A stretch of DNA of 32,844 nt from Gammaproteobacteria bacterium UBA7803 (GTDB lineage: Bacteria; Pseudomonadota; Gammaproteobacteria; Pseudomonadales; Azotimanducaceae), in the NCBI GenBank assembly GCA_002480525.1, contig DLCH01000046.1, positions 1-32,844 of the forward strand, given 5' to 3'. This document shows, piece after piece, positions 1-7,429 of the stretch; position 1 is the first letter of the stretch; every line of letters starts with the position of its first letter. The translations under genes and the position numbers were made by a program. The notes under the pieces were generated by a model that was given only the letters and a program-made list of their open reading frames with translations, had not been told where the DNA came from and did not search any database.

Positions 1-1520
1 ACCCGCGGCTTGCCGGGCACGTTGGCGCCCAGATACCAGGAGTTGCAGCGCGGATACAGCGTATCCTCGGCCCGGGCATTGACCACCGCCACCCAGTCGT
101 CCTCGGCCGCCCGTTCCGGCTCGATCACCGCGTCCGGCCCGGCATGGCCGACGAGGCGGTCGATGAACTCCGCGTGCTGCTCGCCGGCGGTGATCATGTT
201 GGCCAGCACCGACGGGCTGCCGGGGCCGGTCATGGTGAACAGGTTGGGAAAGCCCTCCACCATCAGGCCGTAGAACGTGCGCGGCCCGGCGGACCATTTG
301 TCGCGCAGCGTCACGCCGCCCCGGCCGGTGATGTCGCAGCGGAGCAGCGCGCCGGTCATGGCGTCGAAGCCGGTGGCAAACACCATGCTGTCGAGAACGT
401 ACTCGCGGCCGCCGGTGACGAGCCCGGCGGGCGTGAAGCGTTCGATGGGATGCTCGCTCACGTCCACCAGGTGCACGTTGGGCCGGTTGTAGGTCTCGAA
501 GTACCCCGTGTCCGCGCACAGCCGCTTGCAGCCCAGCACCGTGCGCGGGCACAGCAGCTCGGCCGTCTCCGGATCCTCGACGATGCTGCGGATCTTGCCG
601 CGGACGAACTCCGCCGCCAGCTCGTTGGCTTCGAGGTCGGTGACCAGGTCGCCGAAGGCCCCGAGGAACATGAAGCCGCCGTGCTGCCAGTATTCCTCGA
701 AGCGCCGCTCGCGCTCCTCCGGCGTGGCCGCCAGGGCGGAGTCCTGGCGGCGCGGATAGTCCGAACCGAAGGCGGCGGGCTGTTCCTGGTTGCGCGCCCG
801 CAGGTCACGGTAGCGCGCCTTGACGTCGCGCTGGCGGGACGGATCCAGCGGCCGGTTCCGGGCCGGCACGCTGTAGTTCGGCGTGCGCTGGAACACCGTC
901 AGCTCCGCCGCCTGCCGGGCGATCAGCGGGATCGACTGAATGCCCGAGGAGCCGGTGCCGATGACGCCCACGCGCTCGCCGCTGAAATCCACGCCCTCGT
1001 GGGGCCAGCGGCCGGTGTGGAAGGTGCGGCCCCGATACGCGTCGAGCCCCGGAAAGTCCGGCACGTTGGCCGCGGACAGACAGCCGGTGGCCATGATCAG
1101 GTAGCGGGCGGTCACCGTCCCGTCGGCGCCCGCCGGCCCTTCCGGCACGAGCGACACCTGCCAGGTGCCGTCCGCGTCGTCGAACCGGGCCGCGGCCAGA
1201 CGGGTCTCGAAGCGGTAGCTCCGTTTCAGGTCGAACCGCTCGGCGACGTGGCGGGCGTAGGCGAGAATCTCCGGCTGGGACGCGTACCGCTCGGTCCACG
1301 ACCAGTCCTGCTCGAGATCCGGGGAGAACTGGTAGGAGTACTCCATGCTCTCCACGTCGCAGCGGCACCCGGGGTAGCGGTTCCAGTACCAGGTGCCGCC
1401 GACGTCGCCGCCCCGCTCCACCCCGAGCACCCGCAGGCCGCGCCCGCGCAGCCGGTGCAGCATGTACAGGCCGGAAAACCCGGCGCCGACGACGACGGCG
1501 TCGTAGCGTTCTTCCGTCAT
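1..1520 (-). CDS. Baeyer-Villiger-type flavin monooxygenase (3' end cut by window)
   Basis: An NAD(P)H- and FAD-dependent monooxygenase that would insert one oxygen atom into a ketone or aldehyde, giving an ester, or oxidise a heteroatom. Reading from the ATG at 1520, residues 12-17 are the FAD Rossmann motif GAGFSG, residues 162-173 (YRGRTFHTGRWP) match the Baeyer-Villiger fingerprint FxGxxxHxxxWP with Tyr for the first Phe, and residues 188-193 (GTGSSG) are the NADPH Rossmann motif. About 506 codons are present without a stop, so the C-terminus lies outside the window. The Shine-Dalgarno sequence GAGG sits on the stop codon of the P450 gene, only 7 bases upstream, so the two are probably co-translated. 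Next to a CYP153 it may process oxidised alkane products; the true substrate is unknown. Confidence 0.9.
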   Translation of the reverse strand, partial: MTEERYDAVVVGAGFSGLYMLHRLRGRGLRVLGVERGGDVGGTWYWNRYPGCRCDVESMEYSYQFSPDLEQDWSWTERYASQPEILAYARHVAERFDLKRSYRFETRLAAARFDDADGTWQVSLVPEGPAGADGTVTARYLIMATGCLSAANVPDFPGLDAYRGRTFHTGRWPHEGVDFSGERVGVIGTGSSGIQSIPLIARQAAELTVFQRTPNYSVPARNRPLDPSRQRDVKARYRDLRARNQEQPAAFGSDYPRRQDSALAATPEERERRFEEYWQHGGFMFLGAFGDLVTDLEANELAAEFVRGKIRSIVEDPETAELLCPRTVLGCKRLCADTGYFETYNRPNVHLVDVSEHPIERFTPAGLVTGGREYVLDSMVFATGFDAMTGALLRCDITGRGGVTLRDKWSAGPRTFYGLMVEGFPNLFTMTGPGSPSVLANMITAGEQHAEFIDRLVGHAGPDAVIEPERAAEDDWVAVVNARAEDTLYPRCNSWYLGANVPGKPR

Positions 1521-1527
1521 CGCCACC

Positions 1528-2835
1528 TCAGCGCTCGTGCAGCCGGACCGGCAGTTCCTGGTAGCCCTTCACGAACGAGGACAGCGTGCGGACCGGCTCG
1601 CCGACCACCTCCACCTTGTGGAAGCGCTGCATGATCTCCTCCCACAGCACCCGGAGCTGCATCTCCGCCAGCCGGTTGCCCATGCAGCGGTGCAGGCCGA
1701 AACCGAAGGACAGGTGCTGACGCGCGTTGGGCCGGTCGATGACCAGCTCGTCCGGACGCTCGAACACGCTGTCGTCCCGGTTGCCCGAGCAGTACCACAT
1801 GAGCACCTGGTCGTTCCTGCGGATGGTCTTGCCGCCGATCTCGACGTCCTCGTTGGCGGTGCGCCGCATGTAGGCGAGCGGCGTCTGCCAGCGGATGATC
1901 TCGGCGACCATGTTGGGGATGACCGACGTGTCCGCCCGCAGCCTGTCGTACTGCTCCGGGAACTGATTGAGGGCCAGCACCCCACCGCTGATGGAGTTGC
2001 GGGTGGTGTCGTTGCCGCCGACGATCAGCAGGATCAGGTTGCCCAGGAACTCGTAGGGCTTCATGTCCCTGGTCGCCTCGCCGTTGGCGAGCATGGTGAT
2101 CAGGTCGTTGCCGTCCTTGCCCCGGCGCTCCTCGAACAGCCGGGTGAAGTACGCCAGGCAGTCGAGCAGCTCGGCGCGGCGATCCTCCTCGGTGGCCACC
2201 ACGGTGCCGGGCGCCGAGGTCGCGACGTCCGACCACCAGGTGAGCTTGCGGCGCTCCTCGAAGGGAAAGTCGAACAGCGTCGCCAGCATCTGGGTGGTGA
2301 GCTCGATGGAGACCCGGTCCACCCAGTTGAAGGCTTCGCCCCGGGGCAGCGAATCCAGAATGTCGCAGACCCGGGAGCGGATCAGCGGCTCCATGGCGTG
2401 CAGATTGCGGGGGCCGACCACGGGCGCCACGGTGGCGCGCTGCACGTCGTGCTTCGGCGGGTCCATGGCGATGAACATCTCGATGCCGAGCGCGCCTTCC
2501 GGCAGCGGGTCGCCGACCCGCAGACCGAGAGTGATGCCGTGGGCCGAGGAGAACCGCTCGTGGTCGCTGTCCACCGCCTTGATGTCCTGGTAGCGGGTGA
2601 GCGACCAGTACGGCCCGGTGTCGTCCAGCTCGTTGTAGTGAACCGGATCCTCCTCACGCAGCCGCTTGAAGTAGTCCTGCCAGCGGTTCTCCTGAAACAG
2701 CCGCGGCGAGATCGGATTGATCGCCTCCAGCGGCAGCGAGTAGGGATCGGGAATCTCCGGCGGCAGGTCGTCGTGAAATCCCGGTCTCGGCGGCAGCTTC
2801 GGCTTGTTCTCCGGCACTGCGTTGGCTTCGCTCAT
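1528..2835 (-). CDS. Cytochrome P450, CYP153-type alkane/fatty-acid terminal hydroxylase
   Basis: A soluble P450 of 435 residues that hydroxylates the terminal carbon of alkanes or fatty acids using electrons from a ferredoxin and its reductase. Visible motifs are the I-helix GGNDTT (273-278), the ExxR pair E312/R315 and the haem loop FGFGLHRCMG with Cys384. Stretches such as FIAMDPPKHDVQR and VSIELTTQMLATLFDFP are characteristic of the CYP153 family. An in-frame upstream start exists at 2862, but ATG 2835 is chosen because GGGGAG lies about 8 bases before it. The gene sits between a tetR gene and a Baeyer-Villiger monooxygenase gene. No ferredoxin or ferredoxin reductase is encoded in the window, so the redox partners must come from elsewhere. 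Confidence 0.93.
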   Translation of the reverse strand: MSEANAVPENKPKLPPRPGFHDDLPPEIPDPYSLPLEAINPISPRLFQENRWQDYFKRLREEDPVHYNELDDTGPYWSLTRYQDIKAVDSDHERFSSAHGITLGLRVGDPLPEGALGIEMFIAMDPPKHDVQRATVAPVVGPRNLHAMEPLIRSRVCDILDSLPRGEAFNWVDRVSIELTTQMLATLFDFPFEERRKLTWWSDVATSAPGTVVATEEDRRAELLDCLAYFTRLFEERRGKDGNDLITMLANGEATRDMKPYEFLGNLILLIVGGNDTTRNSISGGVLALNQFPEQYDRLRADTSVIPNMVAEIIRWQTPLAYMRRTANEDVEIGGKTIRRNDQVLMWYCSGNRDDSVFERPDELVIDRPNARQHLSFGFGLHRCMGNRLAEMQLRVLWEEIMQRFHKVEVVGEPVRTLSSFVKGYQELPVRLHER

Positions 2836-2881
2836 CGTCTCGTCTCCCCGTGTTCGGGCCACCCGCCCGTTCGTGAATCAG

Positions 2882-3535
2882 TCAACCGGCGTCGCGGGAA
2901 GCAGCCGCGACGCCATCATCCGCCGGCTCGAGCAGCGCGCCGAACCGCGCCGCCACCTCGTCGATCACGCCCAGCACCTCGCCGACCAGGTCGCCGCGGC
3001 CGTCTGCGGCCACCCACTGGCGCAGGGCGGCGTGGTTGCCGCCCCACAGCATGCAGGCGACCAGCCTGGGCAGCCGGTCCCTGGCCGGGTCGCAGCCGGC
3101 GTCCCGGGCCAGCATGGCGGTGAGCAGATCCTCGTAGTCGTGCCACAGGCGGAGCTGGGCGACGGCCAGGCTGGGCGTGCGCTGCCGGTCCCTGGCCCGG
3201 GCGAGAAAACCCTCACGGCGCTGTTCGGACACTTCCCGCGCCCAGGCCTCGACCCAGGTGCGCCACAGCGCCAGGGTCCCGACGCTGCGCTGCGGGTCCT
3301 CGACCCGGGCGCGGAAACCCTCGAAGCGCTCGCGCTCGGGAGCGAGCGCCAGATCCTCTTTGCTGGGGAAGTGCCGGTACAGCGTCTGCACGTGCACGTC
3401 CGCCTGCTCGGCGATCTGCTCCATGGTCGTGGCGGTGAAGCCGTTGCGGCCGAACAGTTCCCGACCGGCATCCACCAGCGCCGCCCGGGTACGGCGCTTG
3501 CGCCGTTCCCTGAGCGGGTACTGGACCTCAGTCAC
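2882..3535 (-). CDS. TetR-family transcriptional regulator (first paralogue)
   Basis: A 217-residue dimeric repressor with an N-terminal helix-turn-helix (about residues 10-60, ending HVQTLYRHFPSKEDLA) and a variable ligand-binding C-terminal domain. The start is a GTG at 3535 that overlaps the stop of the acyl-CoA synthetase gene in a GTGA sequence, which suggests translational coupling. It lies inside an acyl-CoA synthetase - tetR - P450 - monooxygenase gene order, so it probably controls this cluster in response to an oxidised alkyl or acyl-CoA compound (inference). It is closely similar to the TetR encoded at 6800-7411: both start with QYPLRE and share HVQTLYRHFP and LVACMLW. Confidence 0.9.
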   Translation of the reverse strand: MTEVQYPLRERRKRRTRAALVDAGRELFGRNGFTATTMEQIAEQADVHVQTLYRHFPSKEDLALAPERERFEGFRARVEDPQRSVGTLALWRTWVEAWAREVSEQRREGFLARARDRQRTPSLAVAQLRLWHDYEDLLTAMLARDAGCDPARDRLPRLVACMLWGGNHAALRQWVAADGRGDLVGEVLGVIDEVAARFGALLEPADDGVAAASRDAG

Positions 3536-5238
3536 GCGCCCGCCCCGGCCGACGCCGCCGCGGCCGCCTTGAGCTCCCGCTTGAGGATCTTGCCCGAGGC
3601 GGTACGCGGCAGCGGCGCGTCGGCGATGGTGAGATAGCGCGGAATCTGAAAGCGGGCGAGATGGGCCGCCAGGTAGGACCGCAGCGCCTCGGCCTCCAGA
3701 TTGCGGCCGAACACCGTCGCGCCCACCTCTTCGCCGAGCCGCTCGTCCGGCACGGCGTACACCGCGGCCTCGAACACGTCCGGATGCGCCAGCAGCGCCG
3801 CCTCGACCTCGCCGCAGCCGATGTTCTCGCCGCCGCGGATGATCAGGTCCTTGATGCGGTCGACGATGAACAGAAAGCCCTCGCCGTCCAGATAGGCCAC
3901 GTCGCCGGTGCGGAACCAGCCGTCCACGAACACCTCGGCGTTGACCTCGGGACGGTTCCAGTAGCCCTGGAACACCGAGGTGCCCCGCACCAGCAGCTCG
4001 CCGCGCTCGCCCGCCGGCAGCTCGCGCCCCTCGGGATCGACGACCTTCAGGTCCAGCACCGCAGAACAGCGCCCCGAGCTCTCCGGCCGGGTCAGGTAGT
4101 CCTCCCCGGCGATGCCGGTGCCGATGGCGTTGGTCTCGGTCATGCCCCAGCCGGTGTTGGGCATGGCGTTGGCGAAGGACGCGCCGATCTGACGGACCTG
4201 CTCCGGCGCGCGCGGCGCACCGCCGCCGCCGACCGTGGCGAGCGATCCGAGATCCCGATCGGTCTCGCGCGCGATCCGTACCAGGTCGCCGGTCATGGCC
4301 GCCGGGGCGACGAACTGGGTGATCTTCTCCCGCTCGATCAGCTCCGCCGCGAGCTCCGGGTCCCATTTGTACATGGACACCAGCTTGCGCTGCGCCCGGT
4401 AGCTCATCAGGTACACCGCATGGGAGCCGGTTGCGTGGAACAGCGGCACGGCCAGCAGCGTGCCGCGCTGGAAGGGCGGCTCCGGCGGCTCGACGCCGCT
4501 CGTCAGCACGGCGGCGCGCATGTCCAGCTCCCAGGACAGCAGCGCGTGGAGAATGTTGCGGTGGGTCGACACGACCCCCTTGGGATGGCCGGTGGAGCCC
4601 GACGTGTAGAAGATCGTCGCCGGCATGTCCGGCGTCACCTCGACGGCCGGCATCGCCACCTCTCCCGCGGCGGCCAGAAGATCCTCTATCCGCGCCGTGC
4701 CCGCCGCGGGCGCGTCGACGCGCACCGAGATCGGCCGCACGTCGGGCCGGGGATCACAGGCTTCGAAACGCTCGAGGCGCTCGCGGTCCGCCAGCAGCAC
4801 GCGGGCCCCGCAGTCGTCGAGACCGTAGGCCATCTCCTCCGGCGTCCACCAGGCGTTCATCGCCACGGCGATGCCGCCGATGGCGGTGACTGCCATGAAG
4901 CCGACGATCCACTCCGGGTAGTTGCGCATGGAGATGGCGACCCGGTCCCCGGGCTCGATGCCGTAGTCGTGCCGCAGCACGTGGCCCAGCGCGGCTGCCC
5001 GCGCCCAGGTCTCACGGTAGCTGAGGCGTTCGTCGCCGTAGACCACGAAGGTGGCGTCGCTGACCGCCTCCTCGAACAGCACCCGCAGCGACTCCGGCGC
5101 ATTGACGAACACCCGGCACCGGCGCCCGCCGACGTCACGCTCGGCCAGCTCGTAGTCACGGCCCGGCGCGGTGAGCTCGGCGATGGCCTGCTGGCGGGTG
5201 AGCGAGCCGGCGGTGGCGCCGGCGGCGGAGTCGGACAT
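3532..5238 (-). CDS. AMP-forming acyl-CoA synthetase
   Basis: A 568-residue member of the adenylate-forming (ANL) superfamily that activates a carboxylic acid with ATP and joins it to coenzyme A. The P-loop YTSGSTGHPKG is at 211-221, followed by GWGMTE, the DGWFRTGD motif, the hinge region around RIKDLIIRGGENI and the C-terminal PRTASGKILKRE with catalytic Lys550. The ATG at 5238 is the first sensible start and has a weak ribosome site. It heads a minus-strand cluster with tetR, CYP153 and a flavin monooxygenase, which fits CoA activation of an acid made from an oxidised alkane. Exact chain length or ring specificity cannot be read. The 121 bases upstream are unusually AT-rich near 5262-5280 and may hold its promoter. 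Confidence 0.93.
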   Translation of the reverse strand: MSDSAAGATAGSLTRQQAIAELTAPGRDYELAERDVGGRRCRVFVNAPESLRVLFEEAVSDATFVVYGDERLSYRETWARAAALGHVLRHDYGIEPGDRVAISMRNYPEWIVGFMAVTAIGGIAVAMNAWWTPEEMAYGLDDCGARVLLADRERLERFEACDPRPDVRPISVRVDAPAAGTARIEDLLAAAGEVAMPAVEVTPDMPATIFYTSGSTGHPKGVVSTHRNILHALLSWELDMRAAVLTSGVEPPEPPFQRGTLLAVPLFHATGSHAVYLMSYRAQRKLVSMYKWDPELAAELIEREKITQFVAPAAMTGDLVRIARETDRDLGSLATVGGGGAPRAPEQVRQIGASFANAMPNTGWGMTETNAIGTGIAGEDYLTRPESSGRCSAVLDLKVVDPEGRELPAGERGELLVRGTSVFQGYWNRPEVNAEVFVDGWFRTGDVAYLDGEGFLFIVDRIKDLIIRGGENIGCGEVEAALLAHPDVFEAAVYAVPDERLGEEVGATVFGRNLEAEALRSYLAAHLARFQIPRYLTIADAPLPRTASGKILKRELKAAAAASAGAGA

Positions 5239-5359
5239 GGACGGCCCCAGTAGACAACCTATGCCGATATAACTACTACACCGAAGTCCGGCGAAGCAAG
5301 GCCCGCCGGCGCCCGGCAGGGTGGCGACCTTGCCGGCGCGGAGCATCCGCACCCGTCCG

Positions 5360-6028
5360 CTACGACAGGGACAGAAGGCCCCGCGCGACCTCGTCGAGAC
5401 GCTGCCCGGTGACGTCGGGCGGCAGGAACACGTCCCCGGGGCGTCCTTCCAGCCGTGCGCACCACCCGGCCAGCGCGCCGGCGCGTTTGGCGCCGTGGCA
5501 ATCCCAGGCGTGCACGGCGACCAGCGCCATCCGGTCGATCGGCGTGCCGGCCTGCGCCGCGGCGTATCGATAGATGGCCGGATGGGGCTTCCACACGCCG
5601 GCACCCTGGGCGGTGATCACGTGATCGACGAAACCGGCGAGCCCGGCGCCGTCCAGGAATCGACGCGTGTTGTCCGGGTCGCCAACGGTGAGGCAGGCCA
5701 CCCCGACGCCCGCCTGGGACAGCGTCCGCAGCGCCGGCGCGGCGTCGTCGAAGGTGGGCAGCGTGGCGAAGCCGGCGAGGATGTGGTCGATGTCGGCCTC
5801 GCTGATGGTGTGCTGCGTCTCCGTGCGCAGGGCCTCCCGCGCGACGGCCTCGAACGGGGCGGCGTCACCGGCCAGGGTCAGCGCCATGGCGTCCCGCTGG
5901 AACCGCATGAACCAGGGCTCGAGTCGATCCGGGGGCTGGCCGACCGCTTCGAACCGGGCGGCGAGCGGGGTGAGGTCGAGCAGTGTTTCCAGGACGTCGA
6001 AGACAACGACTCGAGGACGTTGAGTCAT
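5360..6028 (-). CDS. HAD hydrolase, 2-haloacid dehalogenase type II-like
   Basis: A 222-residue cytosolic hydrolase of the haloacid dehalogenase superfamily. The nucleophile Asp11 lies in VVVFDVLETL, the motif II threonine in CLTVGD, the motif III lysine in GVWKPHPAIY and the acidic motif in VAVHAWDCHGA; the HAWD pattern is typical of L-2-haloacid dehalogenases. Such enzymes replace a halogen on C2 of a short acid with hydroxyl, but related proteins are phosphatases, so the substrate is open. The ATG at 6028 is preceded by a strong site (AAGGAGG, 8 bases away). It may have its own promoter, as it is separated by 121 bases from the acyl-CoA synthetase gene and 185 bases from its upstream neighbour. 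Confidence 0.85.
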   Translation of the reverse strand: MTQRPRVVVFDVLETLLDLTPLAARFEAVGQPPDRLEPWFMRFQRDAMALTLAGDAAPFEAVAREALRTETQHTISEADIDHILAGFATLPTFDDAAPALRTLSQAGVGVACLTVGDPDNTRRFLDGAGLAGFVDHVITAQGAGVWKPHPAIYRYAAAQAGTPIDRMALVAVHAWDCHGAKRAGALAGWCARLEGRPGDVFLPPDVTGQRLDEVARGLLSLS

Positions 6029-6213
6029 CTGTTTGGCCTCCTTCGTGCGTGGGCAGGCTCGTGGGCCTGACGGACCGCGTCCGCACGGGGGCGTACCCGC
6101 CCGGAAGCGGATCGAGGGACATGGTCGCACGGGGCCCGGCGCTCTGTCGCCAGCCCACCCAGGCAGAACCGGCCGGAAGTCCGCCCTGCCCGGCCGCCCG
6201 TCCGCCTGGATGG

Positions 6214-6603
6214 CTACGGAGCCGGCACGCCGCCAGGCTGCATCGAGCGGGCCAGCGCACCGGCCAGCAGGCAGGCCAGCGCAACGAGGTCCGCGGTGAA
6301 CACGCGGCCGAGCTGAGCGTTGTAGCCGCCGACGCTCCAGGCCAGCAGCAGGAAGGACAGCACGCTCACGAAACCGGCGACGAAGGCGCCCGGCTGGAGC
6401 GACGGCTGAAACGCCGCCAGCAGCAGGTAAGCGCCCAGGATGCCGAACAGCACGGCGCGGTGGCGCAGCAGAATCTCGAGATTCGGATCGCCGATGGCGA
6501 TGCCGTAGAGCCCGGCCAGCCGGGCGCCGCCCAGCACGCCCGCCGCGGGCAGCACATGGATGACGCCGACGATGAGCAGCGTGACCGTGACGACGTATCG
6601 CAT
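6214..6603 (-). CDS. Small integral membrane protein, four predicted helices
   Basis: A 129-residue hydrophobic protein with about four membrane-spanning stretches (roughly residues 3-20, 45-65, 70-92 and 102-122) and conserved-looking polar loops, including LYGIAI and LLRHRAVLFG. I recognise it as a small uncharacterised membrane protein type found in proteobacteria, sometimes annotated misleadingly as phosphopantetheine adenylyltransferase; nothing in it resembles a nucleotidyltransferase. ATG 6603 is chosen over an upstream start because GGGAGG lies just before it and the protein then begins directly with the first helix. It is divergent from the second tetR gene, with 196 bases between, so it may be that regulator's target. 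Function unknown. Confidence 0.75.
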   Translation of the reverse strand: MRYVVTVTLLIVGVIHVLPAAGVLGGARLAGLYGIAIGDPNLEILLRHRAVLFGILGAYLLLAAFQPSLQPGAFVAGFVSVLSFLLLAWSVGGYNAQLGRVFTADLVALACLLAGALARSMQPGGVPAP

Positions 6604-6702
6604 GAGACCTCCCGGACGAGCCAGCCCGTTTGCGGCGGGGACCCGTTGCGGGCGCCGCCGATCCGTTCCGGCCATGCTGCGTCCGGCAGAACGGGCCGGC
6701 AA

Positions 6703-6717
6703 TTACCTCACGGGTAA
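6703..6717. promoter_or_regulatory. Candidate operator palindrome upstream of tetR
   Basis: TTACC-TCACG-GGTAA is a perfect 5-base inverted repeat around a 5-base spacer. It lies in the 196-base space between the divergent small membrane protein gene (6603) and tetR (6800), where TetR autoregulation sites usually occur. The rest of this space is GC-rich with no clear -35/-10 pair. Binding is inferred only from position and symmetry. Confidence 0.4.
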
Positions 6718-6799
6718 GGCTCGGGCGCCCGCCCGCCGAGCTGCCGTGAGACCACGGTCGAGTTGGAGTATCATGCCGGCACCCGTCCAGGTGCCGGAC

Positions 6800-7411
6800 A
6801 TGAATCAGTATCCCCTGCGAGAACAGCGCAAGCAGCGCAGTCGCGAAGCCCTGCTCCGCTCGGCGTCGAAGCTGTTCGCCTGCAAGGGGTTCAAGGCGAC
6901 CACGCTGGAGGAGGTGGCCGAGGGCGCCGGGCTGCACGTCCAGACCCTGTACCGGCACTTTCCCAACAAGGCGGAACTCGCCGCCGCCATCGACCGGGTC
7001 TACTTCGACCGCTTCCGCAAGGCGTTTCAGGCGCGCGACACGGACACCCTGACGTTCTGGCGGGGATGGGTCGAGACCGCTGCCCGGCGGCTGACCCGGG
7101 ACGGCGGCGCGGCCTACCGCCGCGGCCTGGAGAACTTCTACACCCAGCCGTCCCTGTCGGGCACGTACCTGAAGACCTGGAACCAGTACGAGGAGATTCT
7201 CGCCGAGGGACTGCGCGAGGACTTCGGCCGGCTCCCCCCGGAGCGCAGCAATCTGCCGATGCTGGTCGCCTGCATGCTCTGGGCCGGCAACCGTCGCGCC
7301 GCCTTCGAGTGGGCCCAGGCCAAGGGCAAACGCGACCTGGCCGCCGACTGCGTCGCCGTGGTCGACACGGTGATCGAAGCCTTCGGCCAGTACGTCCGGC
7401 CCGGGCGCTGA
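6800..7411 (+). CDS. TetR-family transcriptional regulator (second paralogue)
   Basis: A 203-residue repressor with the N-terminal helix-turn-helix (FKATTLEEVAEGAG then HVQTLYRHFPNKAELA) and an all-helical ligand domain containing LVACMLWAGN. It is a paralogue of the TetR encoded at 2882-3535. ATG 6800 is preferred because AGG lies 8 bases before it and the protein then starts MNQYPLRE, in register with the paralogue; ATG 6773 is an alternative, with GGAG only 4 bases away. The TGA stop lies in the loop of a strong hairpin. Likely targets are its own promoter and the divergent membrane protein gene, possibly through the palindrome at 6703-6717 (inference). Confidence 0.9.
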   Translation: MNQYPLREQRKQRSREALLRSASKLFACKGFKATTLEEVAEGAGLHVQTLYRHFPNKAELAAAIDRVYFDRFRKAFQARDTDTLTFWRGWVETAARRLTRDGGAAYRRGLENFYTQPSLSGTYLKTWNQYEEILAEGLREDFGRLPPERSNLPMLVACMLWAGNRRAAFEWAQAKGKRDLAADCVAVVDTVIEAFGQYVRPGR

Positions 7412-7421
7412 CGCCCGGGCC
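7398..7421. terminator. Hairpin between convergent tetR and transporter genes
   Basis: A perfect 10-base inverted repeat GGCCCGGGCG / CGCCCGGGCC with a 4-base loop CTGA. The loop contains the stop codon of tetR, and the transporter gene stops 9 bases beyond. There is no T-run on either side, so it is either a GC-rich bidirectional terminator or an mRNA 3' end stabiliser. Confidence 0.6.
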
Positions 7422-7429
7422 AGCGAGGG

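Noticed and set aside
1537..3123. Plus-strand open frame across the P450 gene
   Set aside because: The minus strand encodes an unmistakable CYP153. The plus frame shows low-complexity Arg/His/Val composition and has no ribosome site.
2882..4366. Minus-strand frame joining the TetR gene to a long upstream extension
   Set aside because: The part upstream of 3535 lies in another frame of the acyl-CoA synthetase gene and is Arg/Gly-rich without motifs. GTG 3535 is the better start.
5255..5290. AT-rich stretch upstream of the first acyl-CoA synthetase gene as a defined promoter
   Set aside because: A TTATAT sequence is visible on the minus strand but no -35 element at normal spacing, so it is mentioned with the gene and not listed as a promoter.
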